DNA from: Vibrio nitrifigilis
Lineage (GTDB): Bacteria > Pseudomonadota > Gammaproteobacteria > Enterobacterales > Vibrionaceae
Reading direction: 5' to 3'
Length of the DNA: 64,000 nt
Assembly (NCBI RefSeq): GCF_015686695.1
Contig: NZ_JADPMR010000004.1
Location: 744,001 to 808,000 of the forward strand
Made by a program: the position numbers and the translations under genes. How positions within the stretch are numbered: position 1 is the stretch's first letter; every line of letters starts with the position of its first letter. Positions 23,372 through 31,836 of the stretch are shown one piece after another. The notes under the pieces were generated by a model. That model saw nothing but the letters and a program-made list of their open reading frames with translations. It searched no databases and was not told where the DNA came from.

Positions 23372-23378
23372 TTTTAAC
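23372..23378 (-). other. Right-end core site of the array
   Basis: TTTTAAC (GTTAAAA on the minus strand) closes the last cassette. The sequence to its right is not attC-like. This is where attI and intI would be expected, but neither is recognisable. Confidence 0.6.
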
Positions 23379-23384
23379 AGTTAT

Positions 23385-23428
23385 TATACAGAACCATTCT
23401 ATGGGAAAGGGTCTGTATAATATCTTTT
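23385..23428 (+). terminator. Hairpin at the right edge of the array
   Basis: TATACAGAACC and GGGTCTGTATA form an 11-bp stem with one mismatch, 13-base loop, then ATATCTTTT. Could terminate plus-strand transcription or be a relic of the integron leader. Confidence 0.5.
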
Positions 23429-23732
23429 CCCCTCCCCCTTAACGCCATCTCAAACACCGTTAAAACAACACCTTAGCATTTGATTTTATCCACAGGAAGA
23501 AGATATACGGATTTGTTCGGTATAAGTCATCCACACGACAACAATCAAACACTGGATAAATAAACAGTATTTTTATTATGATCACGCTACCGCCATTATT
23601 AATAAAAACACATAGAGAGGAATATCAACAATTTGCATATATTTATAGCAAAACTCTCGCGTCATTCCTACACAAAAGGAAACATTCGGTGGGTTTACAA
23701 CCAGTTTAAAACGGATAATTTGCGATAGGCAC
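23429..23732. other. Noncoding stretch right of the array
   Basis: About 300 AT-rich bases with no ORF. A CCTTAAC (23437-23443) and GTTAAAAC (23459-23466) face each other 15 bases apart and look like bare attC cores without a body. Nothing else recognised. Confidence 0.4.
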
Positions 23733-23767
23733 AAAAAACCTCAATAATCGGTGTTCGACTATTGAGG
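23733..23767 (-). terminator. Rho-independent terminator of the protease-like lipoprotein gene
   Basis: CCTCAATA and TATTGAGG pair around GATTATCGG-type loop sequence; on the minus strand the stem is followed by TTTTTTG. Confidence 0.85.
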
Positions 23768-23807
23768 CTACTTCTATTTGCTACTGTTTAATTCAATGAG
23801 CTACGTA

Positions 23808-24455
23808 TTACTTCTTGATGTTTTTACCTTGAATGTATTTACGGCTCACATCAACGACGGCGACATCTTTAAAAAAGCTGCGGCCAAGGAGTAATGGGAA
23901 CGTTAGATGTGTACGATCCGCTAGCGTGAATTCGGTTTGTTCTTTCAAGTCACCAATTTCTACCCACATTTTTACCACTGGGCGACGCACACCTTTCTCA
24001 TTCGTAGATTGACGAATTCGAACCCAGCGATCAACCGGTAAGCTGACCTCTTCACTCTTCACACCTTCGTGTTCAATCTTAAATTTAACCCAATCTTTTC
24101 CATCACGTTCAAATGGCACAATGTCCACAGCACTGATAGAAGAGGTGGTTGCGCCGGTATCGATACGAGAATCAAAGTTATCTTTTAAGCTAGGAATATG
24201 TACCCACTCTTTAGAACCTAAGATTAACTTGCCATCACTCAGCTTTTTACCTTCCACTTTTGGTGTCACTACTGTGGGCTTTTTACTCGGTGTTTCTGCT
24301 TTTGGCGCATTAACCGCTTCTGTCGTCTTTGCAGCAGTATCAGCAGGCTTTGATGTTGTTTGATTATCAGGCACCTTATCCTGGTGAGGCGTTGCACAAG
24401 CCATCAAACCACCACTGAGTAATAACGGAACCAGGAACTTCAATTGTTGTTTCAT
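23808..24455 (-). CDS. Lipoprotein with retropepsin-like Zn-protease domain (RimK-associated type)
   Basis: 215 residues. Signal peptide with lipobox LMAC (Cys about 19), a low-complexity Thr/Lys/Pro linker to about residue 70, then the PF05618-type 'ATP-dependent zinc protease' domain, which is predicted to be an aspartic-protease fold: SRIDTGATTSSIS holds the D-T-G active-site triplet (about 97) and LLGRSFF the hydrophobic partner loop. It probably acts in the periplasm, anchored to a membrane. The gene is followed by a terminator and stands as a single transcription unit downstream of the aminotransferase gene (28-base gap). Confidence 0.8.
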   Translation of the reverse strand: MKQQLKFLVPLLLSGGLMACATPHQDKVPDNQTTSKPADTAAKTTEAVNAPKAETPSKKPTVVTPKVEGKKLSDGKLILGSKEWVHIPSLKDNFDSRIDTGATTSSISAVDIVPFERDGKDWVKFKIEHEGVKSEEVSLPVDRWVRIRQSTNEKGVRRPVVKMWVEIGDLKEQTEFTLADRTHLTFPLLLGRSFFKDVAVVDVSRKYIQGKNIKK

Positions 24456-24483
24456 TCATTCACCTAATAAAACTGCTAAAAAC

Positions 24484-25665
24484 TTAACACACTTTCATGA
24501 TTGACTCTGCAACATAAGGTATATCACTTTCAGTCAGACCAGCGACATTAATTCGCCCATCGGTCACCCCATAAATCGCGAACTCTTCACGTAAACGAGT
24601 CATTTGTTGTGGTGACAAACCTAACACGGTGAACATACCTTTATGTTGCTCAATAAAATCAAATTGTGCCGTATTGTACGTATTTCTCAACTCCCGACAT
24701 AATGTTTGACGAAGGCTTAACAAACGTTGCTGCATTTCAACCAACTCTTGCTGCCAAATTGCCGTTAGTTTGTCATCTTGTAACACAGTTTTGACAAGCG
24801 CCGCACCATGATCGGGTGGCATGGTATAAGAAGCTCGAGCTAAATTTTGCAGTTTCCCTTTTGCATTACCAGCTTCAGTGACATTTTTACCAATCACCAT
24901 TGCTGCCCCCGTACGCTCGCGATACAAACCAAAGTTTTTAGAACAAGATACGGTCAACATCATCTCATCTACGTTATCGGCCATAAAACGCAACCCTGCG
25001 GCGTCTTGCTCATAACTATCACCAAAACCAAGATAAGCAGCATCAACAAATGGCATAAATCCATTCGCTTGTGCAAGCTCTGTTACCGATTGCCAAGCAT
25101 CCAAACTCATGTCGGCACCCGTTGGGTTATGACAACAACCGTGTAATAGCACAACGTCGTTCGGCCCCGCTTGCGCCAAATCTCGCAACATCGCCTCAGT
25201 GTCGACTGTTTTCGTTACCGGATTAAAATAAGCGTAGTACTTAACACGTAAACCTGCTGCTTCCATGATAGGTGCATGATTTACATAGCTTGGATTTGTG
25301 AGCCACACCGTAGTATCTGGCTGAGCAAAGTGAATTAAATCGGCAAACATACGCAAACCACCGCTGGCACCAGGGGTTTGAATAGTGGCAACACGTTCGT
25401 ATGCAGAGGTACCTTTTAGCACCAAATCAACCATGCTTTGGTTGAACTCTTCACAACCTGCAATACCGACGTAAGCTTTAGTCGTTTGCGAGGCAACCAC
25501 AATATCTTGCGCCTGCTGTACCGCTCGCATAATTGGAGTGACACCGTCACTATTTTTATAAACACCGATCCCGAGATCAACTTTATTTGCTCGAGTATCT
25601 TTTTTGTAAGCCGCAGAAAGCGAAATGATGGTGTCTAGCGTGGGAGTAGGAAGATGAGAAAACAT
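24484..25665 (-). CDS. Aromatic/aspartate aminotransferase (class I, PLP)
   Basis: 393 residues. PLP-dependent aminotransferase of the AspC/TyrB subfamily that interconverts aromatic amino acids or aspartate with their 2-oxoacids using 2-oxoglutarate. Visible: NKVDLGIGVYKNSDG (about 27-41), LLHGCCHNPTGAD (about 183), and the PLP lysine in SCSKNFGLYRERTGA (about 240). TyrB and AspC cannot be separated with confidence by eye. Confidence 0.88.
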   Translation of the reverse strand: MFSHLPTPTLDTIISLSAAYKKDTRANKVDLGIGVYKNSDGVTPIMRAVQQAQDIVVASQTTKAYVGIAGCEEFNQSMVDLVLKGTSAYERVATIQTPGASGGLRMFADLIHFAQPDTTVWLTNPSYVNHAPIMEAAGLRVKYYAYFNPVTKTVDTEAMLRDLAQAGPNDVVLLHGCCHNPTGADMSLDAWQSVTELAQANGFMPFVDAAYLGFGDSYEQDAAGLRFMADNVDEMMLTVSCSKNFGLYRERTGAAMVIGKNVTEAGNAKGKLQNLARASYTMPPDHGAALVKTVLQDDKLTAIWQQELVEMQQRLLSLRQTLCRELRNTYNTAQFDFIEQHKGMFTVLGLSPQQMTRLREEFAIYGVTDGRINVAGLTESDIPYVAESIMKVC

Positions 25666-25742
25666 TGTGGGTCACGACCTTGTGATAAAAACAAATTATG
25701 ACCCACAACTTACCACTGCAACAGTGAAAACCAAACCGTTAT

Positions 25743-26210
25743 TTAGGATTTTAACTCATGAATAATCTGGTTGCTGCTACCACGCCACAACAAAGCAGGA
25801 TCACGCAGCGATTCTTCATATTTACCATCAACTAACACGTCGATTAAATCGACAACTTGACGTTGAGCGGGAGTGAGTGTGGCGAGCTCATACCCTGTCC
25901 AGATCCAGATATCCTTACCCTCACATTCATGGCGTACGCGCTGTACGAGATGCAAGATTCCATCAAGGTTTTGTGGATGCAATGGATCGCCGCCCGAAAG
26001 CGATAAGCCACGGCGTTTAATTCGCGTATCATTGAGATTTTCAATGATATGGTCTTCCAATTCTTGAGTGAATGGAAAACCAGAATCGAGTCGCCACGTG
26101 CTTTTGTTGTAACATCCTTTGCACTGATGTTCACAGCCGGAAACAAACAGAGTACAGCGTGTTCCCGGACCGTTCACCACATCAATCGGATAATATTTGT
26201 GGTAATTCAT
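25743..26210 (-). CDS. nrdG: Anaerobic ribonucleotide reductase activating protein
   Basis: 155-residue radical-SAM activase that installs the glycyl radical on NrdD. The [4Fe-4S] motif CEHQCKGC is at about residues 26-33, followed by the SAM-binding LSGGDPLHPQN. It starts 3 bases after the nrdD stop, the standard nrdDG operon. Confidence 0.96.
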   Translation of the reverse strand: MNYHKYYPIDVVNGPGTRCTLFVSGCEHQCKGCYNKSTWRLDSGFPFTQELEDHIIENLNDTRIKRRGLSLSGGDPLHPQNLDGILHLVQRVRHECEGKDIWIWTGYELATLTPAQRQVVDLIDVLVDGKYEESLRDPALLWRGSSNQIIHELKS

Positions 26211-26213
26211 AAC

Positions 26214-28334
26214 TTATAAGTGTTTTACCCGACGTTTGACTTCTTCTTGCTTACCCAAGTTAAATGGTCGTGCATCTGGGCTACCTAAATACCCACATAC
26301 GCGGCGGATAACGGAGACTTTCTCAGGATCATGGTTGCCACATTTAGGGCAAACAAACCCCTTACTGGTGCAGTCAAATTCTCCGGTATAACCACATTCA
26401 TAACATTCATCGATAGGAGTATTGGTGCCGTAATATGGCACGCGATCATAAGCGTAATCCCAAACGTTTTCTAACGCTTCGATGTTACGCTGCATGTTCG
26501 GAAATTCGCCATAGCAAATGAACCCGCCGTTCGACATGGTTGGATACGGCATTTCAAAATCGATTTTATCGTATGGGTTAACTTCTTTTTCTACGTCTAA
26601 GTGGAAGCTATTTGTGTAATAACCTTTGTCAGTCACGCCTTCTACCACACCAAATTCTTTTGCATCAATACGACAGAAACGATTACATAAGTTTTCACTT
26701 GGCGTCGCGTACAAACTAAAGCCATATCCGGTTTCTTCTTTCCACATATCGACGGCATCACGTAAACGCTGAACAATATCAACACCCACTTGGCGCAGCT
26801 CTGCATCATCGTAAATATGGTGTTTTTGGCCAAACAGCGCATTAATAGTTTCGTGAATCCCAATGTAACCTAATGAGATAGAAGCACGGCCATTTTTGAA
26901 GATTTCAGCCACCGAGTCTTCTGCTTTTAAACGGACACCACATGCCCCTTCCATATAAAGGATCGGAGCAACACGAGCTTTTACATTTTCTAAACGAGCA
27001 ATACGAGTATCCAGCGCTCGGCGTGCCACTTTTAGTGTGTCGTCTAAAATAGAGTAGAAACGCTTAATGTCCCCTTTTGCTTTAAGAGCAACACGAGGTA
27101 AATTGACACTGACAACCCCTAAATTATTACGACCATCATGGATCAACTCACCATTTTCTTCGTAGGTATTTAAGAAGCTGCGGCAGCCCATTGGTGTTTT
27201 GAACGATCCCGTTACGTCAACGACACGATCGTAGCTAAGAATATCTGGGTACATACGTTTGCTTGCACAATCAAGGGCTAACTGTTTGATATCATAGTTT
27301 GGCTCACCCGGTTTTTGGTTTAAGCCAGCTTTAATCGCGAACACCAGTTTAGGGAATACAGCTGTTTTATGGTTTTTACCCAAACCAGCAATACGGTTTT
27401 TCAAGATAGATTCTTGAATTAAACGAGATTCCCAAGATGTGCCTAACCCAAAGCCTAATGTCACAAATGGAGTTTGACCATTGGCAGTATGTAATGTGTT
27501 GACTTCATATTCGAGAGATTGGAACGCATCAAAACACTCTTTTTCAGTGCGCGCTTCAGCAAAAGCATTCGGATCGTGGATATCCCACTCAAGAGCCACT
27601 TTAAGATGCTTGTCATAACTTGATTTAACATAAGGCGCTAAGATTTCATCAATGCGGTTGATGGTTGTGCCACCGTAGATATGGCTTGCCACCTGAGCAA
27701 TGATTTGAGCTGTCACCGCTGTTGCTGTTGAAATCGATTTTGGCGTTTCGATTTCGGCGTTACCCATTTTAAATCCGCCAGTCAACATTCCCTTTAGATC
27801 AATCAACATACAGTTAAACATCGGGAAGAATGGCGCATAATCTAAATCGTGATAGTGAATATCACCTGCTTCATGTGCGTTTACAACGTCACGTGGCAAG
27901 ATATGCGTTTTGGCATAATGTTTTGCCACAATTCCTGCTAACAGGTCACGTTGGGTCGGGATCACTTTTCCATCTTTATTGGCATTTTCATTCAATAAAT
28001 CGGCGTTGCTTTCTTGTATTAAGCCTTCTATCTCTTTCGTTAAAGAGCTCTGTTTTTCACGCGCGATATCGCGATCGTGGCGGTATTCAATATAAGAACG
28101 AGCCAAAGTTTTAAATGGGCCTTGCATTAGCTCATTTTCAACCATTGTTTGGATCTCGGCGATAGCGACCTGATCGTAACCTTTGCATTTTTCTTCTACT
28201 GCTAACGCTACATTTAACGCGTATATAGCGACATCGTTCGTGATATGATCCGCAGCACTTTCTACGGCTGCTTGAATACGATCCCGGTCAAATGGGGCCT
28301 CTGATCCATCACGTTTGATTACGATAGGTTTCAC
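26214..28334 (-). CDS. nrdD: Anaerobic ribonucleoside-triphosphate reductase
   Basis: 706 residues. Class III reductase reducing NTPs to dNTPs without oxygen. An N-terminal ATP-cone (KPIVIKRDGSEAPFDRDRI) gives allosteric control; the C-terminal zinc site is formed by CYECGYTGEF and CPKCGN; the glycyl radical lies in RRVCGYLG close to the end. A perfect FNR box about 130 bases upstream and a possible NrdR pair between fit anaerobic induction with dNTP feedback. Confidence 0.96.
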   Translation of the reverse strand: MKPIVIKRDGSEAPFDRDRIQAAVESAADHITNDVAIYALNVALAVEEKCKGYDQVAIAEIQTMVENELMQGPFKTLARSYIEYRHDRDIAREKQSSLTKEIEGLIQESNADLLNENANKDGKVIPTQRDLLAGIVAKHYAKTHILPRDVVNAHEAGDIHYHDLDYAPFFPMFNCMLIDLKGMLTGGFKMGNAEIETPKSISTATAVTAQIIAQVASHIYGGTTINRIDEILAPYVKSSYDKHLKVALEWDIHDPNAFAEARTEKECFDAFQSLEYEVNTLHTANGQTPFVTLGFGLGTSWESRLIQESILKNRIAGLGKNHKTAVFPKLVFAIKAGLNQKPGEPNYDIKQLALDCASKRMYPDILSYDRVVDVTGSFKTPMGCRSFLNTYEENGELIHDGRNNLGVVSVNLPRVALKAKGDIKRFYSILDDTLKVARRALDTRIARLENVKARVAPILYMEGACGVRLKAEDSVAEIFKNGRASISLGYIGIHETINALFGQKHHIYDDAELRQVGVDIVQRLRDAVDMWKEETGYGFSLYATPSENLCNRFCRIDAKEFGVVEGVTDKGYYTNSFHLDVEKEVNPYDKIDFEMPYPTMSNGGFICYGEFPNMQRNIEALENVWDYAYDRVPYYGTNTPIDECYECGYTGEFDCTSKGFVCPKCGNHDPEKVSVIRRVCGYLGSPDARPFNLGKQEEVKRRVKHL

Positions 28335-28456
28335 CTTTAATCTCCTTACCCAGCATACTCACAGAGTTATCCACAAATACACGATATGGGCCTTTGTATT
28401 TATTTTACATACTACATCTTGTGGCTGTATTTAACGCTCAACCCCGCCTTTCCGTT

Positions 28457-28470
28457 TTGATTTAGATCAA
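28457..28470. promoter_or_regulatory. FNR box upstream of nrdDG
   Basis: TTGATTTAGATCAA is a perfect 14-bp match to the FNR consensus TTGATnnnnATCAA. It lies 123-136 bases upstream of the nrdD start and would place an anaerobically activated promoter near 28420. Confidence 0.8.
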
Positions 28471-28637
28471 ATAACCCGCCATGCTGAACAAGGATACGGC
28501 GATAAATTTTGACGAGATCTCAAAAAGAAAAATAACTGTGTAACTCCCAAAAAAGTACGCTACAGCTATTGATTTTTAGCAATCCCTGATAGGGTCAAGT
28601 CTACGACGTGAGTGAATTTTACGAACGGAATAACTTG

Positions 28638-29546
28638 ATGGAAAAGCGTACAATTTTAACCGCCTGCTTACTGTATTTTGGCTTGAGTTCTGTAGCTTAT
28701 TGTGGTTCAACGCTCGCATTGCAAACTTGGAATATGCAGTGGTTAACCACAAAGCAAGATACCCCCGGCCCCAAACGCAATGACTTAGATTATGCGGCAA
28801 TGCGTTCCTTTTTCACGCAACACACGCCTGATGTCCTGGCATTTCAAGAAGTCGATAACATAAACGCCTTAAGAAAAGTCATCTCCAATCATTATCAAGT
28901 GATATTTTCTGATCGTGCACAGAGCCGGTTTGCCTCACAACACTACTCCGACATTAATCAATACACTGGATTTGCCGTTCGCCGTGGTATTCCGTTTTCA
29001 GATCCACAAGATATTGAATTACGCGACGTGAACTCAAACAGTAACCACTACTCAAAACTGAGGTTTGCTACCTATATCGTACTTTATCCAAACTCTAAAC
29101 AGCCGATTCACCTTCTTTCTGTCCATCTTAAGGCGGGATGTTCTTATCGCATCCACGCTTATAAAACAAGCTGTAAACGTTTGATACAGCAAGCTGATAG
29201 CATTAATCTGTGGATTACAGAAAAGGAAAGAAATCATCAGGCATATATTGTGATGGGAGATTTCAATCACGCCTTAGCCTTAAAGCGTGATGCGATATGG
29301 GAGGAGATAAAACAAGGAACCAAAAGCCGACTGCTCACACAGAAAGTGACAAGCCGTTGCTATGCGCGCAAAAGTGCCCGCTCAACCAAACTCATTCAAT
29401 ATCGAACTCTGATCGATCATGTCGTGGCAAGCCCAACTTTGAAAGCGCTCCATATTGAACAAAAGCGCTATACCAAAAAAGATGTTCAGCGTTATCAATT
29501 AAGTGACCACTGCCCAATTCAAGTCACGTTTCAGCGTAAACAGTGA
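28638..29546 (+). CDS. Secreted endonuclease/exonuclease/phosphatase family protein
   Basis: 302 residues from the ATG at 28638 (MEKRTILTACLLYFGLSSVAYC); an upstream start is possible but would precede the signal peptide with a polar stretch. Mg-dependent EEP fold: LQTWNMQWL (about 28), FQEVDN (about 68), VMGDFNHAL (about 208) and SDHCPIQ at the end are the catalytic strands. With its signal peptide it is likely a periplasmic or extracellular nuclease or phosphodiesterase. Divergent from nrdD, convergent with the YeeE pair. Confidence 0.8.
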   Translation: MEKRTILTACLLYFGLSSVAYCGSTLALQTWNMQWLTTKQDTPGPKRNDLDYAAMRSFFTQHTPDVLAFQEVDNINALRKVISNHYQVIFSDRAQSRFASQHYSDINQYTGFAVRRGIPFSDPQDIELRDVNSNSNHYSKLRFATYIVLYPNSKQPIHLLSVHLKAGCSYRIHAYKTSCKRLIQQADSINLWITEKERNHQAYIVMGDFNHALALKRDAIWEEIKQGTKSRLLTQKVTSRCYARKSARSTKLIQYRTLIDHVVASPTLKALHIEQKRYTKKDVQRYQLSDHCPIQVTFQRKQ

Positions 29547-29552
29547 CAGACA

Positions 29553-29993
29553 TTATTTTCGGCTGTCAATGCGCTCAACAATCGAATGGGTCACCCCAAG
29601 AGCAATGACCATGGCAATAATAAAATAGAAGATATCTGGGTTACCTGCCGTAATACTCGCGATGGCAGGACCTGGACATATACCAGCTAATCCCCATCCA
29701 GCGCCAAAGATAGCCGCACCACCGAGTAGACGACCATCAATGAGGGTACTTGTCGGCACGTTAAATTTAGCGGCGCACACGGGTTGCTGGCGCTTTTTAA
29801 CAATAAAAAAATAGCCGGGCATAAAGACCAACAGAGCGCCACCCATCACAAAGATTAAGCTTGGATCCCAAGTGCCAAACACATCAAGAAAAGCGATCAC
29901 TTTTTTAGGATCAGCCATACCTGAAACGGCCATACCTAAACCAAACAGTAAGCCAGAAAATAAGGCTGATAAACCAAACAGTATCGGACGCAT
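29553..29993 (-). CDS. YeeE/YedE-type transporter subunit (DUF6691-like)
   Basis: 146 residues, four hydrophobic segments. GMAVSGMADPKKVIAFLDVFG at the N-terminus and GAGWGLAGICPGPAI with its conserved Cys are typical of the second half of split YeeE/YedE sulfur (thiosulfate/sulfite) transporters (PmpB-like). One base separates it from the upstream subunit gene. Confidence 0.85.
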   Translation of the reverse strand: MRPILFGLSALFSGLLFGLGMAVSGMADPKKVIAFLDVFGTWDPSLIFVMGGALLVFMPGYFFIVKKRQQPVCAAKFNVPTSTLIDGRLLGGAAIFGAGWGLAGICPGPAIASITAGNPDIFYFIIAMVIALGVTHSIVERIDSRK

Positions 29994-29994
29994 A

Positions 29995-30417
29995 TTAGGC
30001 TCCTATCAGGTGTTGCCAAATAAATACCACCACAGCACCAACCAGCATAAATGTGCAGGTCGCAGCAATAGAACGAACGGATAAACGTCCCATACCACAA
30101 ATACCATGGCCACTCGTGCAACCATTGCCTAGTCGCGTCCCAACACCAACTAATACGCCGGCAGTAATATAGAGTATGGTACTACCCCCGAATACGCTTG
30201 GAATTCGTCCTACCGACGAATGCAGGCCAAGCCAACCGCCAACAATTAAGCCAAATAGGAAAAGATAACGCCATAGCGCATCATTTTTTTGTGGCTTAAT
30301 CGCTCGGGTGACTATTCCACTGATCCCCGCAATCTTGCCATCCATCAAAAGCAATAGAAGTGCTGATATGCCGAGCAAAACGCCACCAGCAAATGACCAC
30401 CAATACATTGTTGTCAT
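29995..30417 (-). CDS. YeeE/YedE-type transporter subunit
   Basis: 140 residues, four hydrophobic segments. GNGCTSGHGICGMGRLSVRS is the YeeE/YedE signature with two Cys that are thought to pass thiosulfate sulfur across the membrane. Together with the next gene it forms a split two-protein transporter (PmpA/PmpB-like), and a redox ArsR regulator precedes it. Confidence 0.88.
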   Translation of the reverse strand: MTTMYWWSFAGGVLLGISALLLLLMDGKIAGISGIVTRAIKPQKNDALWRYLFLFGLIVGGWLGLHSSVGRIPSVFGGSTILYITAGVLVGVGTRLGNGCTSGHGICGMGRLSVRSIAATCTFMLVGAVVVFIWQHLIGA

Positions 30418-30435
30418 ATTAGTATCCTTAAAACT

Positions 30436-30756
30436 CTATCGATCATCAGTCGGACAAAACAAATCTTGTAGGTTCATTATCAAAGTGGCAATGCGAGGAT
30501 CAGCTAAAGAATAAAAAACCAATTGAGATTCTTTACGTGCTTTGATAAATCTCTGTTTACGCAACACGGTTAAATGTTGAGAAAAAGCCGATTGGCTTAA
30601 CGCCGAGTGTTGTTGTAATTGACCAACCCCGACTTCACCTTGAGTTAATTGGCACAATACCATTAAGCGTTCAGGATGAGCCATTATTCTCAATAACTCG
30701 GCAACCTCTTCTGCGCTATCGCGCATCGTAGCCACATCTACTGCTAATGAATCCAT
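30436..30756 (-). CDS. ArsR-family regulator (BigR/SqrR-like)
   Basis: 106 residues, winged helix-turn-helix: LRIMAHPERLMVLCQLTQGE, then SALSQSAFSQHLTVLRK as recognition helix. Exactly two cysteines, in LMVLCQL and LFCPTDD near the C-terminus, at the positions that form the tetrasulfide/disulfide switch in SqrR/BigR. It heads the YeeE pair (18-base gap), so persulfide-responsive derepression of sulfur transport is the likely job. Confidence 0.83.
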   Translation of the reverse strand: MDSLAVDVATMRDSAEEVAELLRIMAHPERLMVLCQLTQGEVGVGQLQQHSALSQSAFSQHLTVLRKQRFIKARKESQLVFYSLADPRIATLIMNLQDLFCPTDDR

Positions 30757-30934
30757 TTCAATCTCCTATTAATACATAGAGAAAGCATACTCTCGTTATG
30801 ATATTAGTCAAAACTTATTTAGCTGAGATAAATATAGACCAGATAACATTAGCTATTACTAATAATATTAGCTTTACTCAGCCAACCTGTGCGGTTATTC
30901 CCAAAAAACGTCAAGTAACCCACATTATCAAGAT

Positions 30935-30965
30935 AAATAAAAAGGGGAGCCGATTATGGCTCCCC
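30935..30965 (-). terminator. Rho-independent terminator
   Basis: GGGGAGCC/GGCTCCCC, 8-bp stem with a 6-base loop; on the minus strand followed by TTTTTATTT. Terminates the 30988 gene. Confidence 0.88.
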
Positions 30966-30987
30966 TATCTTGTAGCAACTATAGGAA

Positions 30988-31233
30988 TCAATGCACCGTT
31001 TGTGAACTGAGCTGCTCCATTAAAATATCTTCAATGAAATCACGTTCTATTTCAGAATGCCTTTCTAGCATCACTGGTGATTCACTCATGATCATCACCG
31101 CTTCATTCAATGTTACCCCTTTAATTTGATGAGCATAATGTTCGCATTCTTCCTGCAATTCAATCCAAGCTTGGTGATATTGTGGATACAGAACTTCACT
31201 CATTTTAAGTAAGGTAATCATTGAATTTTTCAT
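30988..31233 (-). CDS. Small protein of unknown function
   Basis: 81 residues, acidic, predicted all-helical (LYPQYHQAWIELQEECEHYAH, then SEIERDFIEDILMEQL). No signal or membrane segment. Short gap to the deformylase gene upstream (28 bases) suggests one operon; function unrecognised. Confidence 0.6.
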   Translation of the reverse strand: MKNSMITLLKMSEVLYPQYHQAWIELQEECEHYAHQIKGVTLNEAVMIMSESPVMLERHSEIERDFIEDILMEQLSSQTVH

Positions 31234-31261
31234 GCACAGTTTTCCTCAAGTGATCGAGAAA

Positions 31262-31786
31262 TTACTCAGCGCTCGCGTGCTGTTTTTTCATTTCTCGCTC
31301 ATATTTTTTAACTTTCTTCAGTGCCATTTTGCGCTTCAATGGAGAAAGATAATCAATAAACAGATTACCTTTAAGATGATCAATCTCATGTTGCATCGCA
31401 ATGGCCAAAAATTCATCGCTTTCCACCGTAATGGCCTCACCATTACGGTTTTGTGCTTTAACAACCACTTTGCCAAAACGTTCCACTTTCTCATAGTAAT
31501 CAGGCACAGATAAACAGCCTTCTTCACCCATTACCTTATCTTCACCACTTTCAACCACAGGGTTAACAAGGATTAGCGGATCATTACGTTCCTTAGACAA
31601 ATCAATGACAACAACGGCTTCTTCTGCACCGATTTGTGGTGCCGCAAGGCCGATGCCATTACTGGTTGAATACAGTGTATCTAACAAATCGTTAATCACG
31701 CCTTGCACTGCATCAAAGTCTTTAACGGGTTTTGATACTTTTTTTAGTCTTGGGTCTGGAATCGTAATTATTTCTCGAACCGCCAT
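31262..31786 (-). CDS. def: Peptide deformylase (second-copy type)
   Basis: 174 residues. Removes the formyl group from nascent proteins. All three motifs are present: GIGLAAPQIG (about 43), EEGCLSVP with the metal Cys (about 88) and QHEIDHLKG (about 131). It is not next to fmt, so it is probably an additional deformylase. Extended Lys-rich C-terminus (KRKMALKKVKKYEREMKKQ). Confidence 0.93.
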   Translation of the reverse strand: MAVREIITIPDPRLKKVSKPVKDFDAVQGVINDLLDTLYSTSNGIGLAAPQIGAEEAVVVIDLSKERNDPLILVNPVVESGEDKVMGEEGCLSVPDYYEKVERFGKVVVKAQNRNGEAITVESDEFLAIAMQHEIDHLKGNLFIDYLSPLKRKMALKKVKKYEREMKKQHASAE

Positions 31787-31836
31787 TGAAACTCCTAAAT
31801 CTCACTCAATTATTATTGTTCTGACCAGTGTCATTA

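Larger units (their letters stand above)
5699..23378 (-). mobile_element. Integron gene-cassette array without integrase (CALIN)
   Basis: About 17.7 kb of short genes, nearly all on the minus strand, each followed by an attC site whose ends read RYYYAAC and GTTRRRY. About 20 attC sites or remnants are visible, in three families. The minus-strand orientation would place attI and the divergent intI to the right, but the right flank is an unrelated protease and metabolic genes, and no tyrosine recombinase is present anywhere in the window. The left edge is indistinct between 5616 and 6135. The array could be a fragment excised from or inverted out of a larger chromosomal integron, or cassettes integrated at a secondary site. 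Confidence 0.85.

Noticed and set aside
5699..23378. Repeated 70-130 base motifs could be read as a CRISPR or REP array
   Set aside because: Repeats flank genes singly, are imperfect palindromes with RYYYAAC/GTTRRRY ends and vary in length; spacers are whole genes. This is an attC array, and no cas genes are present.
25844..26146. Minus-strand 100-codon ORF overlapping nrdG
   Set aside because: Out-of-frame shadow; the nrdG frame has the radical-SAM motif.
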